The notes: a model not told the origin generated them from the sequence alone. Shown: positions 38,385 to 47,248, numbered from the stretch's first letter. The stretch is DNA of 64,000 bases from JAHZMA01 sp965205905 (GCA_965205905.1 CBDBHZ010000001.1:245618-309617); one strand, 5' to 3'. A program made the numbers and translations.

Positions 38385-39014
38385 CTATTCAGCAGGATAA
38401 CTGCCTTTTACTTCTGCTTGTAATTCTTCAAAAGATTTATCTGCTTGTAGTCTTTGCCAATCAGCTTGGGCATCACCCTCTGATGTGAAAGAACGGTTCA
38501 AAATATCATTCAGTGCCGCATCTAACTCAGCATCACCCATGCCAACCAACACGAACAATGTGCCAGTTTCAGGGTTTTTTGCTTGCCGATATAAAGTCGA
38601 CCCTTGCAATGTTTGGCTGGTGATTTGCTTGGTGGTATTAGAAGCCACACGGTCAACAGTTTCGGTATCACCAAAGCCAGTGGTTTCAGCAAAGCTTTTC
38701 ACCATATTGGTAACATTCACTTCCATCACTTGCGCGATTTGCACCCGTGCCGCTGCCATTGCCTGTTGCTTTTGGAAAGTGAGACCCGCATTGGTTGATT
38801 CATAATTGCCAACTGCTGATAATTTCAGATTATCAAGCCGTTCCGAACATACCCAAATAGGGGCTTCGGTTCTGCCATCGTCAGGGAAAGTGCAGTCTTT
38901 GATATTTTCTTGCGCCACATTAGCACTGCCACCACCGCAGGCGACAACAAATAGCATTGCGCCAAATATTGTGCCCAATTTTGTACCATTGGTAAGTAAA
39001 AATCTATTTTTCAT
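38385..39014 (-). CDS. LPP20-family lipoprotein
   Basis: A lipoprotein of 209 residues from ATG 39014, preceded by TAGGAG. The signal sequence ends in the lipobox FVVACGGG (Cys at residue about 26), so it should be anchored in a membrane, likely the outer one. The body has the LPP20 type pattern: PIWVCSERLDNLKLSAVGNYEST, then MAAARVQIAQVMEVNVTNMVKSFAE, and a late LFVLVGMGDAELDAALN. LPP20-like proteins are surface lipoproteins of unclear role. The upstream ATG at 39044 lacks a signal structure and is rejected. Confidence 0.85.
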   Translation of the reverse strand: MKNRFLLTNGTKLGTIFGAMLFVVACGGGSANVAQENIKDCTFPDDGRTEAPIWVCSERLDNLKLSAVGNYESTNAGLTFQKQQAMAAARVQIAQVMEVNVTNMVKSFAETTGFGDTETVDRVASNTTKQITSQTLQGSTLYRQAKNPETGTLFVLVGMGDAELDAALNDILNRSFTSEGDAQADWQRLQADKSFEELQAEVKGSYPAE

Positions 39015-39173
39015 TTTTGGAACTCCTAAAATATAATAATCCACTTTGGATTATAGCAATGATTTTATATTTTGCAATATAATTTTACAATAATTTTGCA
39101 AAATATTGCTTGCAATTTTTTTCACCATCATGCAGAATTAATTATTGCTAAATATATTTTTTAAGGGGGCATT

Positions 39174-40337
39174 ATGCAATTAGATTTGAGTAAAAATTTG
39201 AAAGAAAATCTTGCCAATGTTTTGAAACCCATTCATCAGGCACGTGGCTTGCCGAATGAATGTTATACCAGCGAAGATTATTACAAGATTGAGATGGAAC
39301 GGATTTTCCATCATGGTTGGTTTGCTATCGGTTTCACCAGTGATGTTAAGAAAAAGGGCGATGTTCACCCCGTGAATGTGGCGGGGCATTCATTCATCAT
39401 CACCCGTAATGGCAAAGATGAATTGCGCGTGTTCCATAATGTGTGTCGCCATCGCGGGCATATTTTGGTGCAGAAGCCTGCCAATATGCCGCTTATCCGT
39501 TGCCCCTATCATTCATGGTGCTACAACCATGATGGCGCGTTGAAAAAAGCACCACATGTGGGTGGGGTAGGGCATAATGACCATCCCGATTTCAAGCCTG
39601 AAAACGCAGGGCTGTTGCCCGTGCGCTTTGCCGAATGGCTGGGTGTCGTGTTTGTGAATCCAAGCAATAAAGCGCAAGAATTTTCCGATTATATCGCCTC
39701 GCCTGCAAAAATGTGGCATGAATATAAAGATGTGCCATTATATGCCAATGATGATAGCCGTTTTGGCTTTGATTTGGCTTGCAACTGGAAATTCGCGATT
39801 GAGAATTATTGCGAATCTTACCATCTGCCATGGGTGCATCCCGATTTGAATAGCTATTCTAAATTGGAAGACCATTATAATATCGAGGGCGAGGGTTGTT
39901 CGGGGCAAGGCACAGTGGTGTATCAGCCAATGCTTGATGAAAGTGGCAGAAGGCTGACGGAGTTAGACCATTTAAGCGAAAAATGGCGCACAGGTGGTGA
40001 ATATCTCTCGGTATTTCCTAATTTGATGACGGGCGTGCATAAAGACCATGTGGTCTTGGTGATTGTGATGCCCAATGGTGCAGGGCGCACCACAGAACGC
40101 GGGCTTCTTTACTATTTTAGCGAGGAAGCGACAGGCGATAAATATCAGATATTGCGGCGGCGCACCAATGAAAACTGGTATCAGATATTTAAGGAAGATG
40201 TGAGAGTGGTAGAGGGAATGCAATTAGGGCGTAGCACCGCCTATGATGGTGGCGTGTTCTCACCCGCAATGGACGGTCCTAACCATTGTTTTCATAAATG
40301 GGTGGCAAATAAGCTACAATCAGTGGCATCAACATAA
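39174..40337 (+). CDS. Rieske non-heme iron oxygenase, alpha subunit
   Basis: Aromatic ring-hydroxylating or quaternary-amine demethylating oxygenase, 387 residues. The Rieske [2Fe-2S] site reads CRHRGHIL and, after 17 residues, CPYHSW. The mononuclear iron site has ENYCESYHLPWVHPDL and a late Asp-containing segment. The GLPNECYTSEDYYKIEMERIFHHGWFAIGF start resembles choline, glycine-betaine or stachydrine oxygenases, so a methylated-amine substrate is possible but unproven. A strong ribosome site (AAGGGGG) precedes the ATG. The reductase partner is not in the window. Confidence 0.9.
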   Translation: MQLDLSKNLKENLANVLKPIHQARGLPNECYTSEDYYKIEMERIFHHGWFAIGFTSDVKKKGDVHPVNVAGHSFIITRNGKDELRVFHNVCRHRGHILVQKPANMPLIRCPYHSWCYNHDGALKKAPHVGGVGHNDHPDFKPENAGLLPVRFAEWLGVVFVNPSNKAQEFSDYIASPAKMWHEYKDVPLYANDDSRFGFDLACNWKFAIENYCESYHLPWVHPDLNSYSKLEDHYNIEGEGCSGQGTVVYQPMLDESGRRLTELDHLSEKWRTGGEYLSVFPNLMTGVHKDHVVLVIVMPNGAGRTTERGLLYYFSEEATGDKYQILRRRTNENWYQIFKEDVRVVEGMQLGRSTAYDGGVFSPAMDGPNHCFHKWVANKLQSVAST

Positions 40338-40930
40338 TGGGTAAAATATACGAATTTAACGGCATCAAACCCGTTATTTCCGCAAAAGCATGGCTGCATG
40401 ATAGCGTGGTGGTGATAGGCGATGTGGTGATTGAAGATGATTGCTATATTGGGGCTTATGCGGTGCTACGTGGCGATTACACAAGGCTAACAATAGGCAA
40501 GGGCAGCAATGTGCAAGACCATTGCATGTTGCACTCATACCCGAATTATCCCGTTATATTAGAACCCGATTGCCATATTGGGCATGGCGTGATTTTGCAT
40601 GGCTGTAGTTTACGCGAAAACTGCATGGTTGGCATGAATGCGGTGGTAATGGATGGCGCGGTTGTTGGCAAAAATTCGATGGTTGGCGCGATGGCGTTTG
40701 TGAAATCTGGTATGCAAATCCCCGATAATATGATGGTGTTTGGTAGCCCTGCGCGCATTATCCGCGAATTGACTGCTGACGAGCGCACCGATAAAATCTT
40801 CGGCACAAATTGCTATAAAATGTTGGCGCAAGAAGGCTTGAATGGCGCGATGAAACCATGCGAACCCTTGCGCGAATTAGATGCAAATCGCCCGTCATTA
40901 GACTGGCTGAAGCGGGTGAAAAAATCATGA
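40337..40930 (+). CDS. Gamma carbonic anhydrase-like hexapeptide protein (PaaY/CaiE type)
   Basis: A 197-residue left-handed beta-helix protein. Hexapeptide repeats run through residues 20-150. Histidines that would bind zinc in gamma carbonic anhydrases are at DHCMLHSYPN and GHGVILHG. Length and the C-terminal helix fit the PaaY/CaiE subgroup, which act as thioesterases or acyl-CoA housekeeping proteins. It shares one base (TAATG) with the Rieske gene, which suggests a joint catabolic role such as carnitine- or betaine-type compounds. This is inference. Confidence 0.88.
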   Translation: MGKIYEFNGIKPVISAKAWLHDSVVVIGDVVIEDDCYIGAYAVLRGDYTRLTIGKGSNVQDHCMLHSYPNYPVILEPDCHIGHGVILHGCSLRENCMVGMNAVVMDGAVVGKNSMVGAMAFVKSGMQIPDNMMVFGSPARIIRELTADERTDKIFGTNCYKMLAQEGLNGAMKPCEPLRELDANRPSLDWLKRVKKS

Positions 40931-41583
40931 GTGCGATATTGGAACTGGCGCAAGGTAAATCGCCTTTTGCGCTATTTGATGAGTGGTTAGCCGAAGCAAC
41001 CGCACAAGAAGTGAACGACCCAAACGCGATGGCATTGGCAACTGTTGGCAGCGATGGCAGGCTTAGTCAGCGCATGGTGTTGCTAAAAGGGCGCGATGCT
41101 TATGGTTTTGATGGGGGCTTTTATTTCTACACCAATTTCAATTCACGCAAAGCACAAGCATTGCTAGAAAATCCGCAGGCTTCGCTATTGTTTCACTGGA
41201 AAAGTTTGCGCCGTCAGGTGCGGATTGAGGGCAAGGTCAGTAAGGTGAGCGAGGCACAGGCGGATGACTATTTCAAAAGCCGTCCGCGTGGCAGGCAGTT
41301 AGGCGCGTGGGCAAGTCAGCAATCGGAGGTGCTGGCTAGCCGTGAGGTGCTAGAACAAGGCGTGCAAGATATTACCGCGCAATATAGTGGTGATGGTGGA
41401 GGCGAATTGCCCGTGCCGCGTCCGCCACATTGGTCAGGGTTTTGCTTGCGCCCCGATTATATGGAATTTTGGCATGATGGCGATAACCGCTTGCATGATA
41501 GATTTGCGTTTCAGTTGCAGGCTGATGGGGTGGTTAACCCCGCCAATGCCGATGCGTGGCAAGTGCGACGACTTTATCCGTAA
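40927..41583 (+). CDS. pdxH: Pyridoxamine 5'-phosphate oxidase
   Basis: FMN enzyme that makes pyridoxal phosphate. From ATG 40927 (ATGA overlap with the previous gene) it is 218 residues, normal for PdxH. It shows AMALATVGSDGRLSQRMVLLKG, FYFYTNFNSRKAQALLENP, the FHWKSLRRQVRIEGKV core, FKSRPRGRQLGAWASQQSE, and the near-invariant C-terminus RRLYP. Two cysteine desulfurases and other PLP enzymes in the window would use its product. Confidence 0.97.
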   Translation: MSAILELAQGKSPFALFDEWLAEATAQEVNDPNAMALATVGSDGRLSQRMVLLKGRDAYGFDGGFYFYTNFNSRKAQALLENPQASLLFHWKSLRRQVRIEGKVSKVSEAQADDYFKSRPRGRQLGAWASQQSEVLASREVLEQGVQDITAQYSGDGGGELPVPRPPHWSGFCLRPDYMEFWHDGDNRLHDRFAFQLQADGVVNPANADAWQVRRLYP

Positions 41584-41736
41584 TTTTTACGTAAAAGAGT
41601 GGCATTTTGGTATTGCTTTTATATACTCACTATGCTATATAACGGCACAGCACTTGATAAACAACGCTTGCGCTTGTATAAAGCAATGTTCGGATTTGAA
41701 GTGCCGATGTGATTAACACATCACCCCTTATGATGA

Positions 41737-41812
41737 GGGCCCGTAGCTCAGCTGGTAGAGCACTTGACTTTTAATCAGGTTGTCACAGGTTCGAACCCTG
41801 TCGGGCTCGCCA
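41737..41812 (+). tRNA. tRNA-Lys (anticodon TTT)
   Basis: 76 nt. Acceptor arm GGGCCCG pairs with CGGGCTC (one G-U), discriminator G and encoded CCA. The anticodon loop CTTTTAA carries TTT, and the T arm is CACAGGTTCGAACCCTGT. It is intact and hosts the attachment site of the island that follows. Confidence 0.97.
41767..41789. repeat. attL: island attachment site within tRNA-Lys
   Basis: These 23 bases, from the anticodon loop to the T stem of tRNA-Lys (starting ACTTTTAATCAGG), recur exactly at 49300-49322 next to an integrase gene. Tyrosine integrases commonly use such tRNA segments. Confidence 0.9.
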
Positions 41813-42261
41813 TTAATATCCGCTCACAATGGCAAAGCCATTGTTTCGCTAGAAAGGGCTTTGCGACCTTGCTGACGCAAGGAACGCCCTTTTAACCCAA
41901 CGCATTCCAAGCCAATCTTAGCCTCTCTTACTTATCAGCATTATAGCAAAAAACAAATCAGTAAGCAAATAGTAAGCAGGAATGAATTTTTTTAAGGTTT
42001 ATTGGTGTTGGGTAAAGAGTTGATTGTTATTGCGTCAAAAAATGATGAGCTTAAAGAAAAGTTGGGGATATTATAAAATCCGCACAGCCATTTTTGCATT
42101 GGCTTGTTAAATCAGCCTGCAAAATGGCTGTGCTTTGATTGTATGGGTTGAGTGGGCATGTGCAGAAAAAAGAGCATAAAAATATTTTTTATGCAACCCT
42201 TGAAATAATAAAATAACTACCTATATTAAGAATAGTTGTTACTAGAGGAAAGGTTGTTGCA
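41813..42261. repeat. Left end of the island: shared 40-bp module and large inverted repeat (R5)
   Basis: Positions 41811-41850 are identical to 18141-18180 (hairpin CAATGGC-AAA-GCCATTG) and are followed by a related GACCTTGCTGACGCAA stretch. Further on, GCACAGCCATTTTTGCA (from 42082) pairs with TGCAAAATGGCTGTGC (to 42134), a long hairpin just before the CBASS promoter. No gene is seen between the tRNA and 42262. Confidence 0.7.
42200..42227 (+). promoter_or_regulatory. Candidate CBASS operon promoter
   Basis: TTGAAA (42200-42205) and TATATT (42222-42227) are 16 bases apart, 35 bases before the first ATG. An AACTA/TAGTT inverted pair overlaps the -10 region, but no regulator gene (such as CapH or CapW) is present in the operon. 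Confidence 0.45.
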
Positions 42262-43224
42262 ATGGGAAAAGAGCATGTTGGTCATAATGAAATTAAAAGA
42301 TTTGCAGAAGATAAAGTAAATTTATCACAGGAAAAAGCTAGTAAATATAGGCAACAGGCGACAAGGTTGCGAGAGGAATTAGCACAATATTTAAAAGAAC
42401 ATCCTAATTTCTCATTAAAGAAAATGTTGCTTTCTGGTAGTTTGGCAAAAGGAACTGCTTTAAAATCTTTAAATGATATTGATGTTGCTTGTTATATAGG
42501 TGGTGTGAATCAATCGATTGATATTGATAATTTATTAAATTATCTTATAAAAAATTTACAAAATGCTTTTCCAAATTTTTCTGATGACCAAGTTACAAAA
42601 AACACGCATTCTATAACAGTTTCTTTCAGAGGAACGGGGCTTGATGTTGATGTCGTACCTATTATTTATGATGGCGACCCCGATTGGTATGGTGATTTAT
42701 TTAATCAAGATAATGGTAGTTTTTTAACAACAAATATTCCTAGACATTTAGAATTTATAAGAAAACGAAAACAACGAAATAAAGATTTTTCTCAAATTAT
42801 AAGGCTTATAAAATTTTGGATAAAATTAAAAAAACAAGAAAATAGTGATTTTCGCTTTAAGTCATTCATGGCTGAAATGATACTTGCAAAATTATGTGAT
42901 GATGGCGTTGATTTTAGTGATTATTTAGAAGCAATGCAAAGCTTTTTTACCTATATTATTAAAAGTAATTTAGAAGAGCAAATAGCATTCTCTGATTATC
43001 AATTAGCAACATCAATTCCTAATATGAGTGATAGAGTGCAAATTATAGACCCAGTAAATAATGAAAACAATGTTGCCAACTTATATACTGATGACAATGT
43101 TCAATTGATTGTTGAAGCTGCGGAACAGGCAGGTGATGCAATAGACACCGCATTATGCGCCACTACAAAAGCATTAACAATGCAACATTGGCGTGAAGTG
43201 TTTGGTTCATCTTTTAGTGTATAG
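42262..43224 (+). CDS. CD-NTase, cyclic oligonucleotide synthase of CBASS
   Basis: Makes a cyclic di- or trinucleotide signal when phage infection is sensed. The 320-residue protein has the polymerase-beta-type nucleotidyltransferase core: GSLAKGT (Gly59-Ser60), the metal pair in NDIDVACY (Asp72, Asp74), and a third Asp in LDVDVVP (Asp128/130). It also has KFWIKLKKQ and the helical C-terminal lobe. Ribosome site AGAGGAAAGG precedes the ATG. With HORMA and TRIP13 genes downstream it fits the clades used in type III CBASS (CdnC/CdnD-like). The exact product nucleotide cannot be read from sequence. Confidence 0.92.
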   Translation: MGKEHVGHNEIKRFAEDKVNLSQEKASKYRQQATRLREELAQYLKEHPNFSLKKMLLSGSLAKGTALKSLNDIDVACYIGGVNQSIDIDNLLNYLIKNLQNAFPNFSDDQVTKNTHSITVSFRGTGLDVDVVPIIYDGDPDWYGDLFNQDNGSFLTTNIPRHLEFIRKRKQRNKDFSQIIRLIKFWIKLKKQENSDFRFKSFMAEMILAKLCDDGVDFSDYLEAMQSFFTYIIKSNLEEQIAFSDYQLATSIPNMSDRVQIIDPVNNENNVANLYTDDNVQLIVEAAEQAGDAIDTALCATTKALTMQHWREVFGSSFSV

Positions 43225-43233
43225 GAGGTTAAA

Positions 43234-43755
43234 ATGACTTATAGTGATACTTTTGTTGATACAGAAACTGATACAATAACTATAACACAGGCTAAACATG
43301 TGGCGGCTAAAATTTTCACCGATTTAATGCGCATGTCAAGATATTATGGTTCGCCATCAAGTGACAAAATTGAGGACTACTATATTGAAACATATTTATT
43401 AGTACAAGCGGGTTATTTAGCAGAAGTAAAATATGGTTTCAAGAAGAGCAATCGTTGGATAGAACCAACAGCATGTTATCGGGCAAGAGAGGTTAGGGAT
43501 ATGACAACAGATGATAATCCCGGAAATATTCCTGCACGTGCTGATATTGAGGGAGCGTCTTTTTACAGTTTATTAAGTTATACCAGTAAATGGTATAACT
43601 TATCAAATGAGGAAAAAGAAAATTTTAACAAACATTTACCGTTTCAACGTGGCACTGCAAAAGAATTGCCACAGAATGATGGTCGTTTTGTAAAAGATAA
43701 AAATTATACATCTGGTAATGCGGGTGTAGAACGTAGCATGCTAAGGAGTGATTAA
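43234..43755 (+). CDS. cap7: Bacterial HORMA-domain protein (Cap7-type) of CBASS
   Basis: Peptide-sensing activator of the CD-NTase. The 173-residue protein has the bacterial HORMA pattern: ITQAKHVAAKIFTDLMRMSRYYG near the start, IEDYYIETYLLVQAGYLAEVKYGFKKSNRWIEPT, and SFYSLLSYTSKWYNLSNEEKENF. The C-terminal stretch (FVKDKNYTSGNAGVERSML) should form the safety belt that closes around a target peptide. A consensus ribosome site (AGGAGG) precedes the ATG, nine bases after the CD-NTase stop. Family known from type III CBASS; identification is by pattern and context. Confidence 0.88.
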   Translation: MTYSDTFVDTETDTITITQAKHVAAKIFTDLMRMSRYYGSPSSDKIEDYYIETYLLVQAGYLAEVKYGFKKSNRWIEPTACYRAREVRDMTTDDNPGNIPARADIEGASFYSLLSYTSKWYNLSNEEKENFNKHLPFQRGTAKELPQNDGRFVKDKNYTSGNAGVERSMLRSD

Positions 43756-44694
43756 ATGCAAAAAAAACCTGATATTGATGAACTGTTTGAAAATAGAATA
43801 GCTTATCCCGATGCTGATATTCAAGAGCGTTTAGAGCGTCTCGTTGGTATTGATGCTTATAAAAAAAGGCTTGTGAAGATATTAGGGTTGCTGATAAATC
43901 CATCAAGTTTGGAAGGGTGGGCAAAAAAATATCATTCTTCTGATGCGGTTAATGTAGCAAAGAAAATTATTTTGAACAAACCGCCGCTTATTATTTTTGA
44001 GGGTGATGTAGGTTCAGGAAAGACAGAGCTGGCAGAAACAATCGGTGATGCAGTTGCGCGGTTAAATAAGATAGACATAATGCTTTTTCCGCTGAGTCTT
44101 GCAACAAGAGGGCAAGGGCGCGTTGGGGAAATGACGCAATTAATATCAACAGCATTTGACTATACTCTTGAAGAGGCAAAAAAAAACAACTCAAACGGGC
44201 AGGTGCGACAGGGCGTTATTCTTGTAATAGATGAGGCTGATGCAATTGCACAATCTAGAGAATTGACGCAAATGCATCATGAAGATAGGGCTGGCGTTAA
44301 TGCTCTTATTAGAGGCATTGATGCTATTACTCATGCTCATTTGCCTATCGCAATTATTATGTGTACCAATCGGCTAAATGCACTTGATCCTGCTATTAAA
44401 AGAAGAGCAACTGATATATTAACATTCAGCAGACCTAATGAAGAACAGGGGGCTGCAATGCTTTTTCATTATCTTAAAGATTTTGGCTTTACACAAGATA
44501 ACGCAAGAAGTATTTCAAAAGAAATGGGCACAGCATCTAATAAAGGCTATGGTTTCACTTATTCGGATATTGTGCAAAGATTGTTGCCTGCAATTATTAT
44601 AGATGCTTATCCGCAATCAAAAATAGAGATAGGAAAAGCTATAGATATTGCTAAAAATATAGAGCCAACCCCACCTTTTAAAGATAAAACATGA
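43756..44694 (+). CDS. cap6: TRIP13/Pch2-like AAA+ ATPase (Cap6-type) of CBASS
   Basis: Remodels the HORMA protein to switch off nucleotide synthesis and prevent false alarms. The 312-residue protein has Walker A GDVGSGKT (residues 83-90), Walker B VILVIDEAD (Asp159-Glu160), a sensor region IAIIMCTNRLNALDPAIKRRA with arginine finger residues, and a C-terminal lid. It starts immediately after the HORMA stop with AAGGAG upstream and overlaps the effector gene by ATGA, so the operon is tightly coupled. Confidence 0.92.
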   Translation: MQKKPDIDELFENRIAYPDADIQERLERLVGIDAYKKRLVKILGLLINPSSLEGWAKKYHSSDAVNVAKKIILNKPPLIIFEGDVGSGKTELAETIGDAVARLNKIDIMLFPLSLATRGQGRVGEMTQLISTAFDYTLEEAKKNNSNGQVRQGVILVIDEADAIAQSRELTQMHHEDRAGVNALIRGIDAITHAHLPIAIIMCTNRLNALDPAIKRRATDILTFSRPNEEQGAAMLFHYLKDFGFTQDNARSISKEMGTASNKGYGFTYSDIVQRLLPAIIIDAYPQSKIEIGKAIDIAKNIEPTPPFKDKT

Positions 44695-46181
44695 CCAAAG
44701 CAGTCATAGCACCTCAAGATGGTTTTTTATTTCAGGCGGGTATTTTTTGGAAATATGCCGCTTGCTTACTTGAGGATGATAGTTCTATCGAGAAAGTGTC
44801 TTTTGAAGAAAATGAATATAAAAGCTTTGATGATGTCGTAATTAAATATAATCCAAGAAACGCACCAAGAGACCAAAAAGGTAATCCCTATTATGTAGAA
44901 TGCATACAATGTAAGTGGCATACAAAGATGGGTTATTTTTCATCTCAAGATATGATAGACCCTAAATTTATTAACGCGACCAGTAAATCGTTTTTAGAAA
45001 AATTAAAAGATGCTTATGATAAAAGTAAAGTTGAAAACATTCGCTTTCAACTTATATCACCATATCAACCTGATAATATTTTATGCGAATATATTAATAC
45101 TGATACACACACGGTAAGCATAGATAAATTATTTTCAGGTTCAACGGATAGAAGTGAGGCAGGAAAAATTAGAAAAGCTTGGCGAGAAAAACTTGGCGTT
45201 GATGATAATGAATTAAAAAATATTATAGAAAAACTTGCTTTAAAAACAGTTGTTGCTTCATTGCAGGATTTCTTAACAGATTTACATATGCGTTTTGAAA
45301 TAGTAGGATTAAAACCTATTACTGTTGATATAGTTTACGAATGGATGCGTCAGGGTTATCAAGAATTTGATAAAGAAACACTTTATGAACTATGCAAAAG
45401 AGATAATTTATTGCTTGAAGAGAAACTCTCGTATCCTAAAAGAATACCAACATATGGAATTCGCTCATTTGAACATAGGTTTCTTTCATTAGATGTCAGT
45501 TGCGATGATGTGTTAGATTTTGTTCCCTCATTTTGTGGTCGTTATATCAATAATAGGGATGATTGGAATAACAAATTGATGCCACAGATAAAAAATCACC
45601 TTGTTAATATTGGGCGAAGAAGCAATCAATTTAAGCTTGTTTTAGATACTCATACCACAATAGCATTTATGGCAGGCTCTATTATAAATTTAAAGTCAGG
45701 TTTGAGTGTTTCAATAGAACAAAGGACGCCGAATGGCACTGAAATATGGAAAGCAGGCGATAAAAAGATAGATAACAATTGTTCTAAACTTGAATTTAAG
45801 ACCAGTCAAGTAGATAAGCTTCAATCTGATATTGCAATTGCAATTGGTATTACGCATGATATTCAAGGTAATGTTGAAAGTCATATTAAACAATTTGTTC
45901 CAACAGTGCAGTGTGTTTTACATGCTTCTTTAGAGAGTGGTGCCAGTAATAAAGGTGTTGATTGTGGTGCACATGCTTTCGCATTGGTAGAACAGTTGAT
46001 ACGACATGTGAACACACTTAATTTGGCTGAAAAGAAAATACATCTTTTTATTTCTGCCCCTAATGCTTTTTCTTTTTTTCTTGGTCAAAGAAGCAATATT
46101 CTAGGTAATATCCAGTTGTATGAATATGATTTTGAGAAAAAAAGAGATGGTTCTTATACGCCATCGGCTAACCTAAATTAA
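44691..46181 (+). CDS. CBASS effector: PD-(D/E)XK-type nuclease fused to SAVED sensor (Cap4-like)
   Basis: DNA-degrading effector triggered by the cyclic nucleotide. The N-terminal domain resembles DUF4297/Mrr endonucleases: GFLFQAGIFWKYAACLL, Asp48 in FDDVVIKYN, and Gln73-x-Lys75 in VECIQCKWHT form a D...QxK active site. The middle is helical. The C-terminal ~210 residues look like a SAVED domain, ending in HLFISAPNAFSFFLGQ and GNIQLYEYDFEK. 496 residues matches Cap4. Effector genes placed last after TRIP13 are typical of type III CBASS, where NucC is the more common effector, so a SAVED nuclease is the less usual choice. Confidence 0.87.
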   Translation: MTKAVIAPQDGFLFQAGIFWKYAACLLEDDSSIEKVSFEENEYKSFDDVVIKYNPRNAPRDQKGNPYYVECIQCKWHTKMGYFSSQDMIDPKFINATSKSFLEKLKDAYDKSKVENIRFQLISPYQPDNILCEYINTDTHTVSIDKLFSGSTDRSEAGKIRKAWREKLGVDDNELKNIIEKLALKTVVASLQDFLTDLHMRFEIVGLKPITVDIVYEWMRQGYQEFDKETLYELCKRDNLLLEEKLSYPKRIPTYGIRSFEHRFLSLDVSCDDVLDFVPSFCGRYINNRDDWNNKLMPQIKNHLVNIGRRSNQFKLVLDTHTTIAFMAGSIINLKSGLSVSIEQRTPNGTEIWKAGDKKIDNNCSKLEFKTSQVDKLQSDIAIAIGITHDIQGNVESHIKQFVPTVQCVLHASLESGASNKGVDCGAHAFALVEQLIRHVNTLNLAEKKIHLFISAPNAFSFFLGQRSNILGNIQLYEYDFEKKRDGSYTPSANLN

Positions 46182-46619
46182 GAAATAGTCATGCAGAAAG
46201 ATTGAAAATGTATTTCAATTAAACCAAACCACCTTACCTAAGGTTATCCCATTTTTTAATTGGCTTGTTAAATCACCCCACAAAACAACCCCCCTTAAAC
46301 CTGCATTGTTGCATGAACGATAAAAGCAGAGACGCAAGGAATATCATTTATAAAAAATCGGTTGTGTACCAGTTTGCACTATCTCTATTATTCTATTTAC
46401 TTATTCTCATCAATAACTTATTATCAAATTGCTTATCATACTTGGGGTATACCCCTTTATTTATATTATTTCAGAAAATCCGTTTTGTCGGGTTGTCTGC
46501 GTTATATAATACCTTTTATTAGGGAAACCGCAGACATATCTGAAATAATATTCCAGTATGATAAGCAACAGCCCGACATCTGTCGGATTTTTGTTAATTC
46601 CTAAATAAAGGAGAAAGTC
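46182..46619 (+). promoter_or_regulatory. Structured leader with terminator/antiterminator-like pairing
   Basis: Between the effector and the lipoprotein gene lie several exact pairings. TATTATTTCAGA (46464-46475) pairs with TCTGAAATAATA (46539-46550), and TGTCTGCG (46494-46501) with CGCAGACA (46529-46536). A terminator-like CCGAC-ATCT-GTCGG hairpin with T5 follows (46573-46591). GTCGGGTTGT (46487-46496) can also pair with ACAGCCCGAC (46568-46577), which would block the terminator. The layout resembles a conditional terminator. Short reading frames here (46265-46604) run through the stems and are not convincing genes. Confidence 0.5.
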
Positions 46620-47039
46620 ATGAAATTATTGCATATTTTCATTTTTATATCATTGCTGTTAAGCGGTTGTAGCGTTTATGACGTGGCGATTGACCCCGCG
46701 ATAGCAACTGAAAAAGCTGGTGAGAAGCCAGATAACGAACAAGCGATTAAGTTGGTTAAGCGTTATATCAAAAATTATTCCACAACAGTTTCGTCTGTGA
46801 AAGGGCTAATGATTTACGAACCCGTCCCTGGTAAAGTGCAACGTAATGTAACCTATCCTGTGGCGTGGGTTATTTGTTACGAAGCAAATTACTTTGATGT
46901 CTATCAATATACGGGTATGGTGCTAAAGGCGATTGGCGTGATTAACGGCAGAATAGCGGAAGATGACAGCGCAAAAAGTTACAGCTTAGCTGATAATTTT
47001 TGCAAATATACTGATAATATCATTTACGAAGAAGAATAA
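46620..47039 (+). CDS. Small lipoprotein of unknown function
   Basis: 139 residues with a signal sequence ending in the lipobox LLLSGCSVYD (Cys at 17). The mature part has no recognised domain. It holds a helical stretch (NEQAIKLVKRYIKNYS), a beta-rich centre with AWVICYEANYFDVYQYTG, and a second cysteine near the end. A good ribosome site (AAAGGAG) lies seven bases before the ATG, right after the terminator-like hairpin. Its place inside the island suggests cargo, perhaps an envelope or phage-exclusion function; this is not shown. Confidence 0.75.
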   Translation: MKLLHIFIFISLLLSGCSVYDVAIDPAIATEKAGEKPDNEQAIKLVKRYIKNYSTTVSSVKGLMIYEPVPGKVQRNVTYPVAWVICYEANYFDVYQYTGMVLKAIGVINGRIAEDDSAKSYSLADNFCKYTDNIIYEEE

Positions 47040-47248
47040 TTTATCGCTAAAGTTGAATATTTTAAGGGCTGGGTTGTTGAAATCTAGCCTTATTTTTTAT
47101 AAAAATATTGCTTATTCCACCTATAAGCCATATTCATATTTTAAGCCCTGTGAGTAAGACTTTGGCATAATTCGCATATCATTACTTCAAACCACTTAAA
47201 CGCTTCTAATGCTATCAAAAACGCTTCGTGCGTGGTTGCTAACAGCTT

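Noticed and set aside
42262..46181. Retron or ordinary toxin-antitoxin island
   Set aside because: No reverse transcriptase; the four genes match CBASS components in order and motifs.
46265..46604. Two overlapping small frames (85 and 80 codons) with hydrophobic stretches
   Set aside because: They cross the stems of the leader structure, lack ribosome sites, and overlap each other; the RNA structure explains the region better.
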